Below are positions 59,182 to 64,000 of a stretch of 64,000 bases of DNA, one piece after another (the stretch's first letter is position 1; each line of letters opens with the position of its first letter). The position numbers were made by a program, and so were the translations under genes. The stretch lies in the NCBI GenBank assembly GCA_017555455.1, contig JAFZGJ010000070.1, forward strand, positions 1 through 64,000. The letters run 5' to 3'. Origin of the DNA: Lachnospiraceae bacterium. Lineage in GTDB: Bacteria > Bacillota > Clostridia > Lachnospirales > Lachnospiraceae. The notes below the pieces were generated by a model. The model had not been told where the DNA came from, did no database searches, and was given only the letters and a program-made list of their open reading frames with translations.

Positions 59182-62100
59182 ATGAATAGTTTAAAACGTA
59201 TATTTTTCATTTTTATAACACTACTATTTTTATTATCCTCCCCATTATATATCTTTGCAGATAACGCGAGTGGATCTGGACAAGGAGGAGGGAGCAGTAA
59301 AGCTTCCGGTGGTGCATCTGAAACAAAATCAGGATATCGCATGTACGTAGTAGATGAAAATGGTACTTTGAAATCTAAAGTAATAGATTTAGTTTATAAA
59401 GAACCCTACTACGATATGGCGAAAACTAATACCAGGATAGGTGGAGGAAATATTACATCTGAAAGTGATATATACATAATGGACGCTGGAATGCCTACAC
59501 CATTCATCCATAGGGGAACATTTATAGGAAATGGTTTAGCTTTAAAAGCATGGATGCGTTCAGATGCAGAGAATGGAAAGCAGCACATAATGAATCTAAT
59601 TGCAACTTATTTAGGGGAAGATGTGGCAGACCTATTTCAAGACACATCCAAGGAACATTACTGTGTTTTAGAGCCAATAGCATACCATAATATTTATACA
59701 AGCAATAGTTCAGATGGAAATTCAGGTGTATGTTTTTACGGAACTTTCTACAATATAATTCAATTCTACGCAGAGAACGGAATGCCTCATGGATATTATA
59801 TGAATCAAGTGGATAATAATATATTAGGTCGTTGTATGACAGTTGAATTTGACCAGCCTAACCTAAATTTATCCACACCAACATCAGATGGTTTATTAGA
59901 TATAAATACAGTAGGAAACCAAGGTTTTGGAATCCAACTTTATTCAAACCAAGACCAAAAGATGCAGACCACTTGTGATGAAACAAAAGGTAATACTCCT
60001 CATCCAGCACCACAGGAAAGTAATGGAAAAGTTATAATAGTTAAGAATTACAGGACACAAATAAGTGAGACAGAGTATAAAGATGACGGATGCTTTACAT
60101 TAAATTCTGTAGCACAAAATATTAGGGTAGAAGATGAGAAAGAATACTCCGTAAAAGAGTGGCGAATCACTGATACAGTTTCAACACCAAGTTCCATAAC
60201 TTGGGAATCATCAATACCCGGTCAAATGCAGGATAAAGGTTTATCACCAACAACTGTAAATCTTAAAAATCCAAGTACGACCTTATATGTACTTCTTGAA
60301 AAGACAGATATACAGGAGCAGGAACCAATAGATGCAGATTATAAATTAGGTGAAAGTCAAATTACAAGATCAGTTTCTTTGAATAAAAATGATAATGGTG
60401 TATCAATTTTAGATGGTTACAATTTCATTTGGAAATATAACAGTTTAAATTTATGTGGAGGACATACACATCATGTTGGACATAGTGAGGAATGTCCGGA
60501 AACTTGTTCAGCAGAACATACAGAAACTACTTATTGCAGTTTTGGTTTAAATAATACTGATTGGACATTCAAACTAAAAAATGAAAATAGAGAAGCATTT
60601 CCTTTAAATCTTGCAATAAATGAATATTGGACAGACTTTAATTCCACAGATTCTGATAATAGAGACAGTTTAGGAGCAGGAAGTGTAGAGAGCCAGCATG
60701 AACATAAAGTTGTACTTCATAGGGGTTCTGATTCTTTAAGTATTGCTCAATTTAAGAATGAAAATGCAGCATTGGATAGTTTGGATAATTTCAATACAGT
60801 AAATAAAAAATCACCAACAAGAAAGAAAGCTGATTATACAGAAACAGTAAATTTCAATTTTGTAAATGACAGTTTAGATTTAACTACAACTGCATCTGGT
60901 GATGAAGGATGTGAACCAAGTGATAATGCATCATTAGAAAACCCATTATCCAGAGATGTTAGCATTTTGTATAAAACCTATTCAGGATTGAAAAATGGTG
61001 GAAAATTGAATACTGATATAAATACATCTGAAATGTTAACTATAGGAAGTGTTGGTAATAAGGTAGTATCAGGAAAAATGGTAAAAAGCGGTTTGGATTT
61101 TAGTTATCATGCCTATATAAAAATGCGTTATGACACTTTAAATACAAAAGATAATGAAATTTTGGTTTTGAGTGAGTATTTAAGAAGCATGAGTTTAAAT
61201 GACTACGCAGAGATTGAATGGGAAAAGACAGGTAATGAAAATATGGAACTTATGTCTTCTCAGTGGTCTACACATGCAACAGCTATTCAGGCAGTAGGAA
61301 AGAATTCGCTGTTACCGGGCGGTTCACAAATGATGCTTGGTATTAAAGATAATAACAAACAAAAAGTAATAGCACGTACCTATCAATGTATCCTTGAGGG
61401 TGATGGTAGAAATCAAGTTGAGAAAACATGGAAATCAGTAAATGGATTTACAGCAGAAACAGCTAATAAATACCATAAATCCTATGTGAATAGCATAATA
61501 ACAGGATTAGAAAACCTTTCTGTGGAACAATGGCAGAACAAAAACTTTGAAGCAGACCCATTCAAAGGAATTAAAGTTTACAATGAAGCAGACATCAGTA
61601 GATTAAAAAATACAGTAGATGGAACGGCTTCGACAGAAAGTAAATACTACTTTAAAAATGATAGGGGAACTTTAGATAGTGGTTGCCTAGACGTAAAAGA
61701 AGGAAATACAAACACAGTTAAATATACTTTTAGCAGTGATACAAGCGGAAACATTTTGATGAATGGGCAAGTAATATTAACTAAAAATCAAGGCGTTGAG
61801 AGTTTAACTGGTACAGCTTTAGCAATCAATAGTAGAACCTTAGTTGTTACAAAATTAGTAGATTCCATTGAGAGAAACAAAGGAAACGATCCACAAGCAA
61901 GCTGGAGCAATGGAGATGGAAGATGGTACAACGAAAGTTTTGATGGAATCACTGTTTTAGTATCAACTACAGTATTAGAAACCGCATATAATTCACCTAG
62001 AGAGCGTGTGGCACTTCTTGACCCTAAGTTAACAGTAAAAAGTAATGGAACCAGTGACTTATTTAGTGATTACATGGTAGGACAATTTAAAATGAAGGAT

Positions 62101-62235
62101 TATTCAGCAGCGTATGGCATGCAGAATGTACTTGGACAGTTTAAAAATAATTCAGTACTTATGAAGGACATGGATTATTTGTACTATACAAAGAAATTCT
62201 ATGTAAGCAATGTAACAACCCAAGACCTTCACTAA
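59182..62235 (+). CDS. Large secreted protein with a Cys/His cluster, 1017 aa
   Basis: A signal peptide (IFFIFITLLFLLSSPLYIFA) precedes a Gly/Ser-rich segment and about 950 residues of mostly unknown, beta-rich sequence. Near residues 425-455 a cluster reads CGGHTHHVGHSEECPETCSA then H..TTYC, probably a metal site. There is no membrane helix, sorting motif or repeat array. AAAAGGAGGATAAAC gives a strong start. It might be a secreted effector or structural protein, but I cannot tell which. Confidence 0.7.
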   Translation: MNSLKRIFFIFITLLFLLSSPLYIFADNASGSGQGGGSSKASGGASETKSGYRMYVVDENGTLKSKVIDLVYKEPYYDMAKTNTRIGGGNITSESDIYIMDAGMPTPFIHRGTFIGNGLALKAWMRSDAENGKQHIMNLIATYLGEDVADLFQDTSKEHYCVLEPIAYHNIYTSNSSDGNSGVCFYGTFYNIIQFYAENGMPHGYYMNQVDNNILGRCMTVEFDQPNLNLSTPTSDGLLDINTVGNQGFGIQLYSNQDQKMQTTCDETKGNTPHPAPQESNGKVIIVKNYRTQISETEYKDDGCFTLNSVAQNIRVEDEKEYSVKEWRITDTVSTPSSITWESSIPGQMQDKGLSPTTVNLKNPSTTLYVLLEKTDIQEQEPIDADYKLGESQITRSVSLNKNDNGVSILDGYNFIWKYNSLNLCGGHTHHVGHSEECPETCSAEHTETTYCSFGLNNTDWTFKLKNENREAFPLNLAINEYWTDFNSTDSDNRDSLGAGSVESQHEHKVVLHRGSDSLSIAQFKNENAALDSLDNFNTVNKKSPTRKKADYTETVNFNFVNDSLDLTTTASGDEGCEPSDNASLENPLSRDVSILYKTYSGLKNGGKLNTDINTSEMLTIGSVGNKVVSGKMVKSGLDFSYHAYIKMRYDTLNTKDNEILVLSEYLRSMSLNDYAEIEWEKTGNENMELMSSQWSTHATAIQAVGKNSLLPGGSQMMLGIKDNNKQKVIARTYQCILEGDGRNQVEKTWKSVNGFTAETANKYHKSYVNSIITGLENLSVEQWQNKNFEADPFKGIKVYNEADISRLKNTVDGTASTESKYYFKNDRGTLDSGCLDVKEGNTNTVKYTFSSDTSGNILMNGQVILTKNQGVESLTGTALAINSRTLVVTKLVDSIERNKGNDPQASWSNGDGRWYNESFDGITVLVSTTVLETAYNSPRERVALLDPKLTVKSNGTSDLFSDYMVGQFKMKDYSAAYGMQNVLGQFKNNSVLMKDMDYLYYTKKFYVSNVTTQDLH

Positions 62236-62276
62236 AATTAAAGCAATCTCCTAATTAAAATTTATAAATATGTTAG

Positions 62277-62314
62277 AAAAGAGGCATTACATTTTATTTT
62301 GTAGTGCCTCTTTT
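62277..62314 (+). terminator. Rho-independent terminator
   Basis: AAAAGAGGCATTAC pairs with GTAGTGCCTCTTTT with one mismatch. Confidence 0.85.
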
Positions 62315-62662
62315 CACATATTTTTTACATCCTTTCATCCAAGTTATCCCAGCGTTACTATCCAATTGATTCGGAAAATTAAAAAAAATTAAAAATGAAA
62401 ATTATGTGAGTAGAAAATAAGGAAACCCTAGTGGCTTCTTTCCAAAAAAAGAATCAGTAAGTTGTCTTGCAACTTGAAATTACTTGCAGATGATTTTTAT
62501 TTTTGTCCTAAAGTTCACAATTCAATTCATAAAAGGTTTAGATGTAGACTTTTTATTACAAATTTGCATCGGAAAAGAGGGTAGTGATAGCATAAGCTAA
62601 TTCGTATTAAACATGCCAATATTCCGAATCACATGTAACAGATATGAGTAAAAGTCAAAATA

Positions 62663-62702
62663 AAATAGGTACTTATGGTTCTCATAAGTGCCTATTTTTT
62701 CT
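62663..62702 (+). terminator. Rho-independent terminator
   Basis: AAATAGGTACTTATG pairs with CATAAGTGCCTATTT (one mismatch), followed by TTT. Confidence 0.85.
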
Positions 62703-62723
62703 AACATTTAGGAGATTTTACGA

Positions 62724-62837
62724 ATGAAAAAGATAGTTTATTGGTTCACTAATTTATTAACAAATACAAAGCAATGTAGATGCTTTTGTCCTACCTGTAG
62801 TTATTTTAATATTTGTAAAGAAGATGGAGGTATTTAG
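62724..62837 (+). CDS. Cys-rich small protein, 37 aa
   Basis: This ORF has a TTAGGAG site nine bases upstream, encodes a short helix then CRCFCPTCSYFNICK, and stops three bases before the next start. The five clustered cysteines and the spacing to the next gene support a real gene. Confidence 0.55.
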   Translation: MKKIVYWFTNLLTNTKQCRCFCPTCSYFNICKEDGGI

Positions 62838-62839
62838 AC

Positions 62840-63046
62840 ATGGATATTTTTGCAGAAAAACCCAAATGCAGACTAATTGGAGAAAACGGAAACATTTTCA
62901 ACTTAGTTTCCATAGCAGCCAATACACTTAGAAGTCATGGTTTCAGAGACGAAGCAGAAGAACTTGTCAATCGAATCTGGTCAGGCGAAGCCTTAAGTTA
63001 CAAACACGCAATCAACATCATAGGTGAATACGTTGAAATTATTTAA
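62840..63046 (+). CDS. Small protein, 68 aa
   Basis: This soluble helical protein (AANTLRSHGFRDEAEELVNR) has a GGAGG site within the end of the preceding gene. The family is not recognised. A terminator follows. Confidence 0.65.
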   Translation: MDIFAEKPKCRLIGENGNIFNLVSIAANTLRSHGFRDEAEELVNRIWSGEALSYKHAINIIGEYVEII

Positions 63047-63050
63047 TAGC

Positions 63051-63081
63051 AAAAGCACTGGCATAAAGTCAGTGCTTTTTT
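63051..63081 (+). terminator. Rho-independent terminator
   Basis: AAAAGCACTG pairs perfectly with CAGTGCTTTT, then T. Confidence 0.85.
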
Positions 63082-63179
63082 CATGTCTTCATACCATTTT
63101 TTATAAAAAACAAACTAAAAATATTATTTAGATTCTGGTACCATCACCCTCCAATTTAATAAAAGAAAAGGAGAGAAAA

Positions 63180-64000
63180 ATGATGACCCTAGAAAGATTT
63201 ACAGAACATCTCAAGCAAAGACTTGAGGAAATTACCGGTTGTGAAGTGAGGATTCAACCTACCCAAAAGAATAATGGAGTTAAGTTAACATCCATAACCA
63301 TTATGAGAGAAGGAAGAAATGTAGCACCTACAACTTATGCTGAGCAATATTTTGACCAATTCAATGCAGGAGAAACCATTGAAGAGATCTTGGATAAGAT
63401 TATTGAGATTGATGAAAAGTATCAATTAGACAGTGATTTTGATGTTTCCAGCTTTACAGACTATGAAAGAGTCAAAGACAAGCTAAGATTCAAACTGGTA
63501 AATACAAAAAAGAACAGTGAAAGATTGTTGCAGATGCCACATAAGAAATTTTTGGATTTATCCAAGATTTACTTTGCAGAGGTTGATAGCATAGATGGTT
63601 GTAAAGGAACAATCACTATTACCACGGAACATATGAAATTTTGGGGTATTAATATTGATGAATTAGATGAAATTGCTACGGAAAACACTATTAATCAAGA
63701 ACCGGCTTCTATTTTTAATCTAATAAATTTTGTAAAAATGAAATTAGAAGAATTGAAATTAAGAGTACCAGACATAAAGACACCATATTTGCCAATGTTT
63801 GGAGTTACTAATACTTCTAGAGTATATGGTGCAGCAGTATTACTATATGATGCATTATTAAAAGATTTTTCAAATCAAGTGGAAGATGACTTATACATAA
63901 TCCCCAGTTCGATACATGAACTGATTTTTATACCTGTAAAAGAGAGTGGAAGAAATGCTTCAGACTTGAAATATATGATTCATGAAGTAAATCGTACCCA
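63180..64000 (+). CDS. DUF5688 family protein, partial at window end
   Basis: The frame starts at ATG 63180 after AAAAGGAGAG and is still open at 64000 (273 codons seen). MTLERFTEHLKQRLEEITGC opens it, and LYIIPSSIHELIFIPVKESG near the end matches the same region of the DUF5688 protein at 9331. Function is unknown. The two are the only such proteins here and mark both ends of the window. Confidence 0.8.
   Translation, partial: MMTLERFTEHLKQRLEEITGCEVRIQPTQKNNGVKLTSITIMREGRNVAPTTYAEQYFDQFNAGETIEEILDKIIEIDEKYQLDSDFDVSSFTDYERVKDKLRFKLVNTKKNSERLLQMPHKKFLDLSKIYFAEVDSIDGCKGTITITTEHMKFWGINIDELDEIATENTINQEPASIFNLINFVKMKLEELKLRVPDIKTPYLPMFGVTNTSRVYGAAVLLYDALLKDFSNQVEDDLYIIPSSIHELIFIPVKESGRNASDLKYMIHEVNRT

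Larger units (their letters stand above)
62236..62723. other. Non-coding interval with two terminators
   Basis: Apart from the hairpins at 62277-62314 and 62663-62702 I find no gene or repeat. Confidence 0.5.

Overview
The window reads as accessory, probably mobile, DNA from an AT-rich Gram-positive gut bacterium, most likely a Clostridia/Lachnospiraceae member. This is inferred from AAGGAGG-type ribosome binding sites, a tRNA-Leu 3' end, and families typical of that group (DUF5688, ArdA, DUF3846, BspA-like leucine-rich repeats, InlB B-repeats). No ribosomal, central-metabolic, phage-structural or conjugation-machine gene is recognisable. Every gene I accept lies on the + strand.

Region 1 (about 1-12.7 kb) is compact and operon-like. 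It has two winged-helix proteins, one resembling replication-relaxation proteins, a candidate ~190-nt structured RNA (728-920), a Mom-like DNA-modification protein, a DUF3846 protein, a coiled-coil protein, an N6-adenine methylase-like protein without a visible catalytic NPPY motif, an AEP-type primase, a DUF5688 protein, an ArdA antirestriction protein and a tyrosine integrase. Just past the integrase are a tRNA-Leu 3' end (12691-12715) and a minus-strand terminator. They look like an attachment core, but the rest of the tRNA is absent. The theme is establishment in a new host: replication, evasion of restriction and site-specific recombination.

Region 2 (12.7-31 kb) is more AT-rich and consists mostly of unknown genes separated by long leaders. 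It includes a resolvase-type serine recombinase, pairs of paralogues, two families of small shared domains, recurrent GGACATG-stem terminators and leaders carrying one- to three-codon ORFs. An IS607-family element with TnpB (25760-27842) sits exactly at a GG dinucleotide inside a small gene. That gene can be rebuilt in frame and resembles its upstream neighbour.

Region 3 (31-50 kb) is an envelope locus: a multi-pass membrane protein, a CPBP protease, an 842-aa lipoprotein with membrane helices, a leucine-rich-repeat protein, a small secreted protein with ordered codon use, a ~2030-aa adhesin-like protein with a cytoplasmic tail, two paralogous single-pass proteins flanking it, and a transglutaminase-like lipoprotein. 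Zinc-ribbon and other small cytosolic proteins lie between. It looks like one extracellular assembly, but its function is not known to me.

Region 4 (50-64 kb) holds a RadC-like protein, further lipoproteins and membrane proteins, a Zn-ribbon/PD-(D/E)XK nuclease-like protein, a 1017-aa secreted protein and the start of a second DUF5688 protein. Two long non-coding stretches, about 19.84-21.03 kb and 53.76-55.2 kb, share a colinear series of conserved blocks and are the most intriguing unexplained signal. They could be large RNAs or cis-acting replication/partition regions.
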